The notes: generated by a model from the sequence alone, not told the origin. Positions 1 to 8,559 are shown, counted from the first letter of the stretch. The stretch: DNA of 64,000 nucleotides from Alphaproteobacteria bacterium (GCA_016783965.1 JADHVO010000010.1:62001-126000), one strand, 5' to 3'. Made by a program: numbers and translations.

Positions 1-432
1 CGGGTTCAGCTTCTTGATCGCCGGATCGTCCCAGCGCGCGATCTTGCCGGCATAGATGTCGGCCAGCGTCGCACCGTCCAGCACAAGCTGGCCGGCGGCG
101 ACGCCGCGGAGGTTCACGACCGGCACGACGCCGCCGATCACGGTCGGGAACTGGGCCAGGCCGAACTGGTCAAGCTGGGCCTTGGTCATCGGCGCATCGG
201 ACGCACCGAAGGTAACCGTCTTCGCCTTGATCTGCGCGATGCCGCCGCCCGAGCCGATCGACTGATAGTTCAACCCGACGCCGGACGAGCCCTTATAGGT
301 CGCCGCCCACTTGGCGTAGATCGGATACGGAAAGGTCGCGCCGGCACCCGAAATGTCCGCCGCCATCGCTGCTGTCGCCGCGATCGCGACGCCCACCAGC
401 GCTCCTGCGATGCTCTTAAAAGAAATTCTCAT
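1..432 (-). CDS. pstS: Phosphate ABC transporter substrate-binding protein PstS (partial, N-terminal part)
   Basis: Periplasmic phosphate-binding protein that delivers Pi to the PstCA permease. The first ~24 residues are a signal peptide ([10 protein letters not shown], then an Ala-rich core ending in AMA). The mature protein opens with [14 protein letters not shown] and continues with [10 protein letters not shown] and FGASDAPM, all hallmarks of PstS phosphate-binding loops. The start ATG at 430-432 is preceded by AGAGGAAATT, a good ribosome binding site. Only the first ~144 codons are present; the gene runs off the left edge, where pstCAB and phoU would be expected. It lies 65 bases downstream of a phosphate-type porin on the same strand, so the two probably share the Pho box upstream of the porin. 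Confidence 0.93.
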   Translation of the reverse strand, partial: MRISFKSIAGALVGVAIAATAAMAADISGAGATFPYPIYAKWAATYKGSSGVGLNYQSIGSGGGIAQIKAKTVTFGASDAPMTKAQLDQFGLAQFPTVIGGVVPVVNLRGVAAGQLVLDGATLADIYAGKIARWDDPAIKKLNP

Positions 433-450
433 AATTTCCTCTTCTCAGTT

Positions 451-469
451 GGGGGGCGCATCGCCCCCC
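451..469 (-). terminator. GC-rich hairpin between porin and pstS
   Basis: Perfect inverted repeat GGGGGGCG-CAT-CGCCCCCC in the 65-base gap between the porin stop and the pstS start. On the minus-strand transcript it is followed by AACTGAG, not a U run, so it is a poor intrinsic terminator. It could instead act as a 3' stabiliser or processing point that sets the porin to PstS ratio. On the plus strand it is followed by GGTTTT. Confidence 0.45.
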
Positions 470-497
470 GGTTTTGCCCCAAACCTAGCTGATAGCC

Positions 498-2153
498 TTA
501 GTTTGCGAACTGAAAGCGAATGCCGACGATGTTCAGGTCCTGGTCATCGCGATGCAGGTTGCCGATGACGCCCTTGTTCACGTGAACAATGTTGTCGTCG
601 AGCATGACGCGGATGTTACGGTTCAGGTACCAGTTCAAGGCAATCGCCACGATCGCCTCGCGGCCACCGGCAATACCGGCAAGCTGCGTCGGCGACGCAA
701 CCGTCGTGTCATGCCAGTTCAGGTCCGTGTCGGAGTAGCGCACCGCCAACTCCCAGGCGCCCCACGAGTCGCCCGAGAACGAGAACGGACGCGACGGGAT
801 CGGGCCGTTGAAGCCGCCCACTTCGTTGTTGAGCGCGCTCGGCGAGTACTGCTTGGTCTCGCCCGTGATGATCCACGAACCTTCGATGTAGTAGCCCGAG
901 AAGCTCGGGTGGTCGAAAACCGAAGTCGATGTCACGCACTGCGGGTTGAGTACCGGGCTCAGCGCGCCGCACTGGCGGTCGGCAGTAAACTGCGCCCACT
1001 CGCCACCCAGGAAGAAGTTCTCCCAGTTGCCCTCGGCGTCGAAGGCGAACATGGTACCTGTCTTGGCCGCGATGCCGCCCGTCGAGATCAGGCGCGTGCC
1101 GTCGACGCGGATTTCCGGGCGATCCTGGAAGTTGAGGGTCTGCGAACCGCCATTGGTGTTGCCGTTGGAGCCCGAGTACAGCACCGCCGCGCCGCTCGCG
1201 CCGATCTGGACGTTCGAGATGCCGTCCGTCCACAGGCGCTCCGAAACGCGACCCAGAATCTGGGTGTTTTCGTCGCTGTTGCCCGCGAGGCCCGCAAGGC
1301 TGCCGTGGTTGGCCGCCGAACCGGTCTTGCCGCCCGTGAACGCCACGGTGCCGGCGAGGTTGTCGCCCGCCCACAGCGTGTCGGTCTTCGACCAGCCGAG
1401 TTCGATACCGCGGCGGCTGTCGCCGGCGCCGAACGAGTCCGCTGCGATGTTGTCGATTTCCGGACGCTCGAGGAAGATCAGCGAGGCCGAGGACGTCGTG
1501 CCTTCGAACATGAGAGCCGGCTCGATCACGCCGACGTTGAAGTGCACGTTGGTGATGCCGGTGTAGGTGATCACCGCCTTGTTGACGAGCGGATCGCCTT
1601 CGCCAGCGGTCACGCCGCCCGAGGAGCCGTTGGAGCCGCCGTTCGAGCCGCCGCCGTTGAAGCGAAGCTCGTAGAAGAAGTCGGTGAACGCCCTGCCCTC
1701 GACGCCGAAATAGGCGCGGCGCACGACAGCGCCCGAACCAAGGTCACCCGGGCCCGCGAAGCCGGCCGGATGGGTCGAATCCTGCATGAAGCCCGCGAAG
1801 TCGCTCTGGAAGCGGACGCGGAACGCCATCGAGAAGCGGCCGTCGCCGGACTTCACCGTTGGACGGGCGTTGTCGAACGACCAGACGGTGTCGTTGAAGT
1901 TCTGCTCCAGGGCCGAGAGGCGGCCGTGGTCCGCCATGCGGCGGTCCTGCTCGGCGGCCAGTTCGGCTTCGAGCGTGTCGATGCGCGCCGAGAGTTCCGC
2001 GTTGCTCGGACCGGCGCTAACCGGCGTCGACGGCGACGAATAGGACGGCGCGGGCGGCGGCGTTGTGTGTTTCTTTTTGGCCAGAGCCGCGTCGGTCGAC
2101 GCAACCAGCGCGATGACCGCAACACCGGTCATCAACAAAGACTTCCCCTGCAT
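498..2153 (-). CDS. Phosphate-selective porin (OprP/OprO family)
   Basis: Outer-membrane porin of 551 residues, probably for phosphate or polyphosphate uptake. A signal peptide (MQGKSLLMTG to AALA, ~25 residues) is followed by a Lys/Pro-rich linker, a short coiled-coil stretch (SNAELSARIDTLEAELAAEQ, ~residues 48-68) typical of OprP/OprO-like porins, and a beta-strand-rich barrel ending in IRFQFAN. The frame is open further upstream, but ATG 2153 is chosen because GAGAGGGGAATAC precedes it and a signal peptide follows. The Pho box ~100 bases upstream and pstS directly downstream support a role in phosphate starvation. Substrate preference cannot be read from the sequence. Confidence 0.88.
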   Translation of the reverse strand: MQGKSLLMTGVAVIALVASTDAALAKKKHTTPPPAPSYSSPSTPVSAGPSNAELSARIDTLEAELAAEQDRRMADHGRLSALEQNFNDTVWSFDNARPTVKSGDGRFSMAFRVRFQSDFAGFMQDSTHPAGFAGPGDLGSGAVVRRAYFGVEGRAFTDFFYELRFNGGGSNGGSNGSSGGVTAGEGDPLVNKAVITYTGITNVHFNVGVIEPALMFEGTTSSASLIFLERPEIDNIAADSFGAGDSRRGIELGWSKTDTLWAGDNLAGTVAFTGGKTGSAANHGSLAGLAGNSDENTQILGRVSERLWTDGISNVQIGASGAAVLYSGSNGNTNGGSQTLNFQDRPEIRVDGTRLISTGGIAAKTGTMFAFDAEGNWENFFLGGEWAQFTADRQCGALSPVLNPQCVTSTSVFDHPSFSGYYIEGSWIITGETKQYSPSALNNEVGGFNGPIPSRPFSFSGDSWGAWELAVRYSDTDLNWHDTTVASPTQLAGIAGGREAIVAIALNWYLNRNIRVMLDDNIVHVNKGVIGNLHRDDQDLNIVGIRFQFAN

Positions 2154-2159
2154 GTATTC

Positions 2160-2187
2160 CCCTCTCACAAAATGGTCAGGGAGAGGG
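2160..2187 (-). promoter_or_regulatory. Inverted repeat that can mask the porin ribosome binding site
   Basis: In the minus-strand mRNA, CCCTCTC (2181-2187 complement) can pair with GAGAGGG (2160-2166 complement), and the latter is the Shine-Dalgarno sequence of the porin. The 7-bp stem with a 14-base loop lies just before the start codon. It may simply be a fragment of a dispersed CCCTCTC/GAGAGGG-type palindromic repeat that landed here; either way it could reduce translation. Confidence 0.4.
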
Positions 2188-2251
2188 TTCGCCCTACGCC
2201 GGTCGCGCCCTTCACCCGCGGGAGGGTTTGAAGGGGCCGCACGAAGGCTCA

Positions 2252-2280
2252 GTGACAGATATGTGAAGGTACGATGACAC
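2252..2280 (-). promoter_or_regulatory. Pho box (three-unit PhoB binding site)
   Basis: Read on the minus strand: GTGTCAT-CGTA-CCTTCAC-ATAT-CTGTCAC. These are three 7-base units at exact 11-base period, each close to the PhoB half-site CTGTCAT, with AT-containing 4-base linkers. The site is ~100 bases upstream of the porin start, on the strand that reads into porin and pstS. This strongly suggests PhoB-dependent induction of the porin-pst operon under phosphate limitation. Confidence 0.75.
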
Positions 2281-2383
2281 TGTCTAACTCTTGGACTGTG
2301 CGCGATTTTTGCCACTGTGGCGGCTTCGCACACGCGGAAAAAACGGACTTTTCAGACGCAAGAATCAGGCGTCGGGAACGGCG

Positions 2384-4219
2384 CTAAGGACCGGTCGCTC
2401 CGGGCTCCGAAATGCTGAACAGATCGCGCTGTCCGAGGTCCGCATTGCGCCGCCGTTCGAGCTCCTGGCTATAGCGCCGAAGCGCATAGGCCTCGGTCAT
2501 GTACCCGACGACTTCGCGGCTCGCGATCGACGCCAGCACGGGGAGAGACTCCGACAGCGACTCCTCGAACCGCGACAGCGCCACCCGGACGTTCTGCCCG
2601 GGCAGCAGGAAGGCGTCGCCGTCCCTGGCGGCCTCACCGGCCGTCACGCTATCGAGCCGGGCGTCGTTCTTCTTGTCGTGCAGCGCCATGATGTCGATCG
2701 CCCCGACATAGCTTGTGCCGCGCACCACGAACACGCGCTTCGGCCCGCCTAGCGGAAACTGGCTGCGCAATGAACCGAGCGTAATGTTGGCAGGCACGAT
2801 CTTGGGATCGGCGCGCATCAGCTTGGCCACCGTCAGGTCTGCCAGCCACCCGATGTCGTGCGGGCTGCGGATGCCGAGGCCGCGCTGGTGGAAGCGCCAG
2901 GTCGAGAACGAATAGCCAAAGGTCAGCCGCACGATGGTCGAGGCGATCACCACGCCCGTCATCACGCCCACCGTCATCGGGAAATCGCCGGTGCCCTCCA
3001 GCACCAGGAACACCATGGTCAGCGGCGCACCGATCACCGCTGCCGCGACCGATCCCATGCCCACCATCATCAGCGCCGCGTGCTGCTCGCCGAGCCGCGG
3101 CAGGATCATCGCCGCCACGTCTGCGAACACCGCGCCGAACAGGCAGCCCAGCAGCAGCGACGAGCTGAACATCCCGCCGCGGAATCCCGAACCGATCGAC
3201 AGCGCCGACGCCAGCAGCTTGGCGATCAGCACCACGATCAGCGCCGTCAGCGTCCAGTTGTTGTCGAAGTGGAACTGGATCGCGCCATGCCCGCTGCCGA
3301 GCACCTGCGGCACATACAGGGCGATCACCGTCAGCAGCAGCCCGCCCATGCCGGGTCTCAGCCACTGCGGCAGCGGCAGCAGCCGCATGTAGCGCTCCGC
3401 CCACGCCACTGCCTGCATCGCCAGCACGCTGAACCCGGCCGACAGCAGCCCGAGCAGGGCGAACAGCAGGTACACCGACTGCTTGAAGTGGAAGGCCTGG
3501 CTCACCGCGAACAGCGGCACGGGATCGATCAGCGCCCGCTCCGTCATCACGCTCGCCAGCGACGCCGCCGCGATCGGGGCCAGCGCCCGCACCGAGTAAT
3601 TCCCGAGGATCAGCTCATAGGCATAAAACGCGCCCGCCAGCGGCGCGTTGAACGCAGCCGCGATCGCCGCCGCCGCGCCCGACGCCACGAAGGTCCGCTG
3701 GTCCGCGCGGCGCAGCTTGAGCCACTGCCCCAGCGAAGCGAACACACTCGATCCGAACTGGCTGTATCCCGCCTCCATGCCGACCGAGGCGCCCACCGCA
3801 TTCGACACGATAGTCGCGATCACCAGCCGCAAACTGTCGATCATCGACATGCGCCCGCCATGCAGCGCATTGGCTTCGATCGGGTCCGCGATGTCCGACG
3901 AGCGGAAGCGCCGCACGATCAGCGCCCCGAGCCCGATCAGCAAGCCGCCGATCAACGGCAAGAACAGGATGCGCGGAACGCTGACGCCGATCCCGGTCGA
4001 CAGCGCCGCGCCTTCCGGCAGATCGAACGCCACCGTGTGCAGCCACTCGATGCCGCGATGCAGCCCCGACACCAGCGCGCCGACGGCCGAACCCGCCGCG
4101 GCGCAGAAGAACACCTGGCTGAGTTCGCTGGAACGCGCCTCGCGCTGCACCGTCGCGGCCCAGATGCGCGTCAGGCGCTCGCCGAGATGTCTGGGAAAGG
4201 CGCTGCTTTGTGAAGACAT
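2384..4219 (-). CDS. ClC-family chloride channel/transporter with C-terminal CBS-type region
   Basis: Integral membrane ClC protein of 611 residues. The first ~420 residues hold the multi-helix ClC core, and the cytoplasmic tail from ~440 resembles a CBS pair. The gating-glutamate motif (GxEGP in the family) appears as GMEAGYSQ with Glu at ~149. Other conserved stretches are FNAPLAGAFYAYEL and GSGFRGGMFSSSLLLG, the latter replacing the usual GxFxP filter motif. Retention of the gating Glu fits a Cl-/H+ exchanger more than a passive channel, but the altered filter leaves the ion open. The start ATG at 4219 has only a weak ribosome site. The neighbours give no functional link. Confidence 0.88.
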   Translation of the reverse strand: MSSQSSAFPRHLGERLTRIWAATVQREARSSELSQVFFCAAAGSAVGALVSGLHRGIEWLHTVAFDLPEGAALSTGIGVSVPRILFLPLIGGLLIGLGALIVRRFRSSDIADPIEANALHGGRMSMIDSLRLVIATIVSNAVGASVGMEAGYSQFGSSVFASLGQWLKLRRADQRTFVASGAAAAIAAAFNAPLAGAFYAYELILGNYSVRALAPIAAASLASVMTERALIDPVPLFAVSQAFHFKQSVYLLFALLGLLSAGFSVLAMQAVAWAERYMRLLPLPQWLRPGMGGLLLTVIALYVPQVLGSGHGAIQFHFDNNWTLTALIVVLIAKLLASALSIGSGFRGGMFSSSLLLGCLFGAVFADVAAMILPRLGEQHAALMMVGMGSVAAAVIGAPLTMVFLVLEGTGDFPMTVGVMTGVVIASTIVRLTFGYSFSTWRFHQRGLGIRSPHDIGWLADLTVAKLMRADPKIVPANITLGSLRSQFPLGGPKRVFVVRGTSYVGAIDIMALHDKKNDARLDSVTAGEAARDGDAFLLPGQNVRVALSRFEESLSESLPVLASIASREVVGYMTEAYALRRYSQELERRRNADLGQRDLFSISEPGATGP

Positions 4220-4318
4220 GCTTGCGTTGGATACCCGCCAAACGTGGCGATAGACCCCGCGCCAACGCGAGGAAAGTTACGATTCCTCCAGATTGCGGCG
4301 CCGATGCGGCAGCGCGCG

Positions 4319-4801
4319 TCAGCCCTGCGAAAGCGAGCCGTACCGGCCGCGGTAGTAGACCAGGGGCGCATTCTCCTCGTGCCGCGAGAACCGCACCACG
4401 CGCCCGATCAGGATGGCGTGATCGCCCGCGTCATGCACCGCCTCCGCCTCGCACTCGAACACCGCATGGGCGTCCTGGAGCGACGGCGGCCCGAGCGCCG
4501 TCGGCGCCAAGGCGATTCCGTCCAGCGAATGGCTCCCCTGCTTAGCCAGCCGCGAAGACACCTCCTGATGCTCCGTACCCAGAATGCTGACGGTGTAACT
4601 CGTCGCCTTGGTAAACGCCTGGTAACGATCCGACTTCTTGTCCATGCACCACAGGACCAGCGGCGGCTCCAGCGACACGCTGGTAAACGAATTGACGGTA
4701 ATCCCCAGGTGATGCTCCGCGCTGGCGCTGGTTGTGATCACCGCGACGCCGGTCGGAAAGGAGCCCAGCGCGTTCCGGAAGGCGCGCGTATCGAAAGTCA
4801 T
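4319..4801 (-). CDS. Flavin reductase domain protein (HpaC-like, FMN-binding split barrel)
   Basis: 160 residues covering a complete flavin_Reduct split-barrel domain. The N-terminus FRNALGSFPTGVAVITT and the following GITVNSFTSVSLEPPLVLW are the family's flavin-binding signature; GDHAILIGRV and PLVYYRGRYGSL complete the fold. Such proteins reduce FMN or FAD with NAD(P)H and hand the reduced flavin to a partner monooxygenase. No monooxygenase of the two-component type is adjacent, so the partner is unknown. It is transcribed on its own on the minus strand, diverging from motB. Confidence 0.85.
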   Translation of the reverse strand: MTFDTRAFRNALGSFPTGVAVITTSASAEHHLGITVNSFTSVSLEPPLVLWCMDKKSDRYQAFTKATSYTVSILGTEHQEVSSRLAKQGSHSLDGIALAPTALGPPSLQDAHAVFECEAEAVHDAGDHAILIGRVVRFSRHEENAPLVYYRGRYGSLSQG

Positions 4802-4928
4802 CCCGTTTCACGCTCGGTTAAGAGGGGCCAAGGCATTCTGTGCGCCACGTTAGGCGAGGCATGGGGCGGCGAAAAGACTGCTTCACCACACCTGACTTAG
4901 GGTAATCGGGTTAAGGTGGGTTGGCAGA

Positions 4929-5849
4929 ATGGCCAGCGACGGCGCCATTGTAATCAAGAAGATCAAGAAGGGCGGTCACGGCGGCCATCACGGCGGCGCG
5001 TGGAAAGTGGCCTATGCGGACTTCGTGACCGCGATGATGGCCTTCTTCCTGCTGATGTGGCTGATCAACACCACGACGCCCGAGCAGAAGCGCGGCATCG
5101 CCGATTACTTCGCGCCGCAATCCATCGCCGAAACCGTCAGCGGTGCCGGCGGCGTGCTGGGCGGCCGGGTGATGGGCGAGGACAGCGCCAAGGCGGGCGG
5201 CGCGGCCTCCGTCTTCCAGAAGAACGCCCCGAACTCCCCGGTCACCGCCAAGCCGACGACACAGAACGGCCAGAGTCATGGCGGCGCGACCAGTGCGGAC
5301 GCCTCTGGCGCCAACGGTAGCGCAGATAGCCATGCCAATGCCTCGGTGCAGGACGGTGACTTCGCCGCCGCCGCCGAAGCGATTCACCAGGCCGTCCAGG
5401 ACAACCCCGACATCGCGGTGCTGTCCAAGCAGGTGATGATCGAGAACGCGCCCGAGGGCTTGCGCATCCAGCTTGTCGACCAGGACGGCCGCCCGATGTT
5501 CCAGCAGGGCACCGCCGAGCCGATGCCCTATACGAAGACCCTGCTCGCCGCGATCGCGCGGATCGTTGACCGGCTGCCGAACCGCGTCTCGATCAGCGGC
5601 CACACCGACGGCGCCGCGTTCGAGGGCCCGAACGGCACGAGCAACTGGGAACTCTCCTCGGCCCGCGCCAATGTCGCACGCACCCTGCTGACCGGTGGCG
5701 GGCTGGCGCAGGACCGCATCTACGAGGTCGCCGGCAAGGCGGGTTCCGAGCCGCTGCTTCCGGAAGACCCGAACGCCTCGGCCAATCGCCGCCTCAGCAT
5801 CGTGCTATTGCGTGAAGCGCCGCCCGCACCGCCGGGCCATACTCTGTAA
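4929..5849 (+). CDS. motB: Flagellar motor protein MotB
   Basis: Stator component of the flagellar motor, 306 residues. The basic, Gly/His-rich N-terminus (KKIKKGGHGGHHGG) leads into one membrane helix beginning KVAYADFVTAMMAFFLLMW; Asp31 is the conserved proton-carrying residue. A long flexible periplasmic linker follows. The C-terminal OmpA-like peptidoglycan-binding domain (~residues 170-300) carries ISGHTDG, NWELSSARAN and NRRLSIVLL. No motA lies next to it, so the stator genes are split. With the fliN-like gene at 59.7 kb it shows the organism is flagellated, with dispersed flagellar genes. Confidence 0.93.
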   Translation: MASDGAIVIKKIKKGGHGGHHGGAWKVAYADFVTAMMAFFLLMWLINTTTPEQKRGIADYFAPQSIAETVSGAGGVLGGRVMGEDSAKAGGAASVFQKNAPNSPVTAKPTTQNGQSHGGATSADASGANGSADSHANASVQDGDFAAAAEAIHQAVQDNPDIAVLSKQVMIENAPEGLRIQLVDQDGRPMFQQGTAEPMPYTKTLLAAIARIVDRLPNRVSISGHTDGAAFEGPNGTSNWELSSARANVARTLLTGGGLAQDRIYEVAGKAGSEPLLPEDPNASANRRLSIVLLREAPPAPPGHTL

Positions 5850-5939
5850 GGCGCATATCCGGTTCACCAGCAATCGCCTTAACACTGGCGTGCCAGCGCG
5901 AAACATTGTCATAGTTGCCGCCAGAATTCGGGCCTGACC

Positions 5940-6671
5940 GTGACCGAGCAGCACAACACGCGCGTACCGCAGTTTTTCCTGACGCCGGGGGGGCCATGCC
6001 CGTATCTTCCCGGCCACATTGAACGCAAGGTCTTTGCCCGCCTCACCGGCAGCTACGCACAACCTTTAAGCGAAGCGCTCACCCATTCCGGCTTCCGCCG
6101 CAGCCAGTCGATCGCTTACCGCCCGGCCTGCGAGGGCTGCAACGCCTGCGTCAGCGTCCGTATCCTGGTAAGAGAGTTCGAAGCCTCGCGCACCTTCAAG
6201 CGCGTGATCCGCCGCAACGAGGATCTGGTGCGCACCGAGGTCGTCGCCGAGGCCACCCGCGAGCAGTTTGCCCTGCTGCGCACCTATCTCGACTCCCGCC
6301 ATGCCGGCGGCGGCATGTCCGACATGGGCCTGTTCGATTACGTCGCCATGGTCGAGGAGACACCTGTCGACACCCAGATCATCGAATACCGACGCCCGAG
6401 CACCGACGGCAAGCCCGGTCCGCTGGTCGCCTGCGCCCTCACCGACGTGCTGCGCGACGGTGTGTCGATGGTCTACAGCTTCTTCCATCCGGGCGAGGAC
6501 GCACGCAGCCTCGGCACCCACATGATCCTCGACCACATCCGCGACGCGAAGAGCCGCGGCCTGCCGCATGTCTATCTCGGCTACTGGGTCGAGGGCAGCG
6601 AGAAGATGGCCTACAAGACCCGCTTCAAGCCAATGGAAGCGCTCACCCGCGACGGCTGGTCCCGGCTTTAG
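5940..6671 (+). CDS. bpt: Aspartate/glutamate leucyltransferase (Bpt, Ate1-related)
   Basis: N-end-rule transferase of 243 residues that adds leucine from Leu-tRNA to proteins beginning with Asp or Glu. Recognised by the N-terminal [16 protein letters not shown], the Cys cluster [31 protein letters not shown] and [15 protein letters not shown]. Length matches the family (~240). The start is GTG at 5940; no strong ribosome site is visible. The N-end rule adaptor ClpS and its protease partner ClpA are encoded at 29.7-32.4 kb, so the window encodes both the tagging and the recognition step of the pathway. Confidence 0.92.
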   Translation: MTEQHNTRVPQFFLTPGGPCPYLPGHIERKVFARLTGSYAQPLSEALTHSGFRRSQSIAYRPACEGCNACVSVRILVREFEASRTFKRVIRRNEDLVRTEVVAEATREQFALLRTYLDSRHAGGGMSDMGLFDYVAMVEETPVDTQIIEYRRPSTDGKPGPLVACALTDVLRDGVSMVYSFFHPGEDARSLGTHMILDHIRDAKSRGLPHVYLGYWVEGSEKMAYKTRFKPMEALTRDGWSRL

Positions 6672-6684
6672 TCGAGCCCCATGC

Positions 6685-6785
6685 TGTCATCCCGGCCAAG
6701 CGGCGCGTCAGCGTCGCGCAGAGCCGGACCCATTGTGCAGCTTCTCGATGGGTCCCGGATCGCGCTGCGCGCCTCCGGGGTGACA
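6685..6785. repeat. Large imperfect palindromic repeat (REP-like, GTCATCCCGG type)
   Basis: Begins TGTCATCCCGGCC and ends CCGGGGTGACA, with an inner inverted repeat CCGGACCCAT (6724-6733) / ATGGGTCCCGG (6748-6758). This architecture is typical of dispersed palindromic elements found between genes in alphaproteobacteria. It occupies most of the 326-base gap between bpt and the DMT transporter; I see no gene in the gap. It may also terminate the bpt transcript. Confidence 0.7.
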
Positions 6786-6997
6786 CCCTTTGCCACGTCT
6801 TCGCGAACAGGTGCGCGATGGCCGATGCCGGCCCTTGCAGCGCCTGCTCGTTCTACGCCGTACCCGAACCGCATCGTTGCTGTACTCGCCTGTCACATGC
6901 GCCACGCTCTCTATTGCGACGCCCACGTCCGTTTGCAGCGCACTGGGCCCGCTGTTGGCTCTGTCACCTTTGAGGCTCTAGGCGCAAACTCCGACGC

Positions 6998-8119
6998 ATG
7001 CGTTCCAATCTCGCCCTGCCCGGTATCCCGCTTGCCATCGCATCCGCCATTCTGTTTGGCGCGAGCACGCCGTTTGCCAAGCTCCTGCTGGGAGCCGGCG
7101 CGAGCCCCTGGCTGCTTGCGGGCATCCTCTATCTGGGGTCGGGCATCGGCCTCGGCTTGGTTCGCCTGACCCGGGCCTTGCTCGGCGTCCGAACCGCCGA
7201 AGCCCGGTTGTCGCGCGCCGACCTTCCATGGCTCGCGCTGGTGGCGCTGTCTGGCGGCATCGTCGGTCCGGTTCTCCTGATGATCGGCCTGTCCACGACG
7301 CCCGCGTCGGCGGCCTCGCTTCTCCTCAATCTCGAAGGCCTCGCAACAATGGCCATCGCCTGGATCGTGTTTCACGAGAACGTGGACCGGCGCCTGCTGC
7401 TGGGCGCGGTGGCCATTCTGCTGGGCGGCGTGCTGTTGTCCTGGACCGGCGGAGCCGGCGCCGTAGGTCTGGGTGCCCTCGCCATCGCAGGCGCCTGCCT
7501 CGCATGGGGCATCGACAACAATCTCACCCGCAGGCTGAGTGCTTCGGATCCCGTCCAGATCGCCATGATCAAGGGCTTGTTCGCAGGGCTCACCAATCTT
7601 GTTCTCGCGCTCTTTGCCGGCGCGCATCTTCCCGCTCTTGCGGTCGTGGCAGGCGGAGCCGTTCTCGGCTTCTTCGGCTACGGCCTGAGTCTGGTCCTGT
7701 TCGTGCTCGGTCTCAGGTACCTGGGAGCCGCACGCACCGGCGCATACTTTTCGCTGGCGCCGTTCATCGGCGCCGCACTCGCCATCATCGTGCTCGGCGA
7801 AGCGGTCACCGTTCGTCTGTTGGTGGCTGGCGTGCTGATGGCCTTCGGGCTTTATCTGCACCTGACGGAGTCGCATATCCACGAGCATGTTCACGACGAA
7901 CACGATCACGAACATCGCCACGTTCACGATGCGCATCATCAGCATGCGCACGATCCGGACGATCCTCCGGGCGAGCCCCACACGCACCGGCACCACCATG
8001 CGCCGCTCAGCCACAAGCACCCGCACTATCCGGATATCCACCACCGCCACGGCCACGCGCAACGGCCGCGGAGCACAAACAAGAAGAACCTCCCTCTCCC
8101 CCTTTTGAGGGGGATATAG
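6998..8119 (+). CDS. DMT (EamA) family transporter with histidine-rich C-terminal tail
   Basis: Inner-membrane transporter of 373 residues with two EamA repeats (~10 helices, residues ~5-290). Conserved stretches are LFGASTPFAKLLL at the N-terminus and GYGLSLVLFVLGLRYLGAAR in the second repeat. After ~residue 288 the chain becomes an extraordinary tail with ~25 His in ~63 residues, with patterns such as HDEHDHEHRHVHD and HKHPHYPDIHHRHGH. Such tails bind divalent metals, so export or sensing of a metal or a metal-linked solute is likely, though the substrate is not known. The last residues (LPLPLLRGI) are encoded inside a short palindromic repeat, so the original C-terminus may have been replaced. 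Confidence 0.85.
   Translation: MRSNLALPGIPLAIASAILFGASTPFAKLLLGAGASPWLLAGILYLGSGIGLGLVRLTRALLGVRTAEARLSRADLPWLALVALSGGIVGPVLLMIGLSTTPASAASLLLNLEGLATMAIAWIVFHENVDRRLLLGAVAILLGGVLLSWTGGAGAVGLGALAIAGACLAWGIDNNLTRRLSASDPVQIAMIKGLFAGLTNLVLALFAGAHLPALAVVAGGAVLGFFGYGLSLVLFVLGLRYLGAARTGAYFSLAPFIGAALAIIVLGEAVTVRLLVAGVLMAFGLYLHLTESHIHEHVHDEHDHEHRHVHDAHHQHAHDPDDPPGEPHTHRHHHAPLSHKHPHYPDIHHRHGHAQRPRSTNKKNLPLPLLRGI
8098..8113. repeat. Small palindrome overlapping the 3' end of the DMT gene
   Basis: CCCCC-TTTTGA-GGGGG preceded by CCTCCCTCT. It covers the last codons of the transporter and resembles short dispersed palindromes (compare CCCTCTC/GAGAGGG at 2160-2187). It could act as a weak 3' hairpin. Confidence 0.45.
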
Positions 8120-8286
8120 GCAAGGGCGGAACAATTGACACTATCTGCCACCAGCCCGCACGTCGTTCGCCATTCGCGTATGGACCAGCGAGGCGCTGAG
8201 CTGGGATTTTGTCGAGAGTGATCTGATCAGCTATTCGCGGTCACGTAACGAATAAATTGCTGTTTGTGTTCGTGAGAATTTCTTAG

Positions 8287-8559
8287 AGGCATTCCCCTGG
8301 CGAGAAGCTGGAGCTCTACGCGACACAGGCGCCGACAAACGCGAAGTCGCTGGGCGGGGTAATTGATACACCGGCGTGGCGCAGCAAGCCGTCGTGGTAC
8401 ATTGTGGCCACCGGGGACCGCGCCATTTCCCCGGCGCTTGAGGTGACCATGGCTAAGACCATAGGTGCGACCGTTACAGCGGTGAACGGCAGTCACTTGA
8501 TCATGCTTTCAAAAGCGCCGGCCGTAGCGGCGGTAATCGAACAAGCTGCCAATCACTAA
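8287..8559 (+). pseudogene. Alpha/beta hydrolase relic (C-terminal ~90 codons only)
   Basis: This 584-base gap (8120-8703) has no intact gene. In the frame ending at the TAA 8557-8559 it reads ELYATQAP, VIDTPAWRSKPSWYIVATGD, RAISPALEVTMAKTIGAT and NGSHLIMLSKAPAVAAVIEQ, which is the C-terminal third of an alpha/beta-hydrolase including the Asp and His (SH) parts of the triad. The frame is closed by TAG at 8284-8286, and the N-terminal two-thirds with the nucleophile Ser is missing. No start or ribosome site is present. It is a decayed 3' fragment; the sequence before it (8120-8286) shows nothing I recognise. Confidence 0.7.

Noticed and set aside
552..2231. Long open frame opposite the porin gene
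   Set aside because: An Arg/Val-rich mirror frame in GC-rich DNA; the porin frame has a signal peptide, ribosome site and family match.
8227..8496. Minus-strand 89-codon open frame
   Set aside because: Antisense to the hydrolase relic, which reads as a clear family match on the plus strand.
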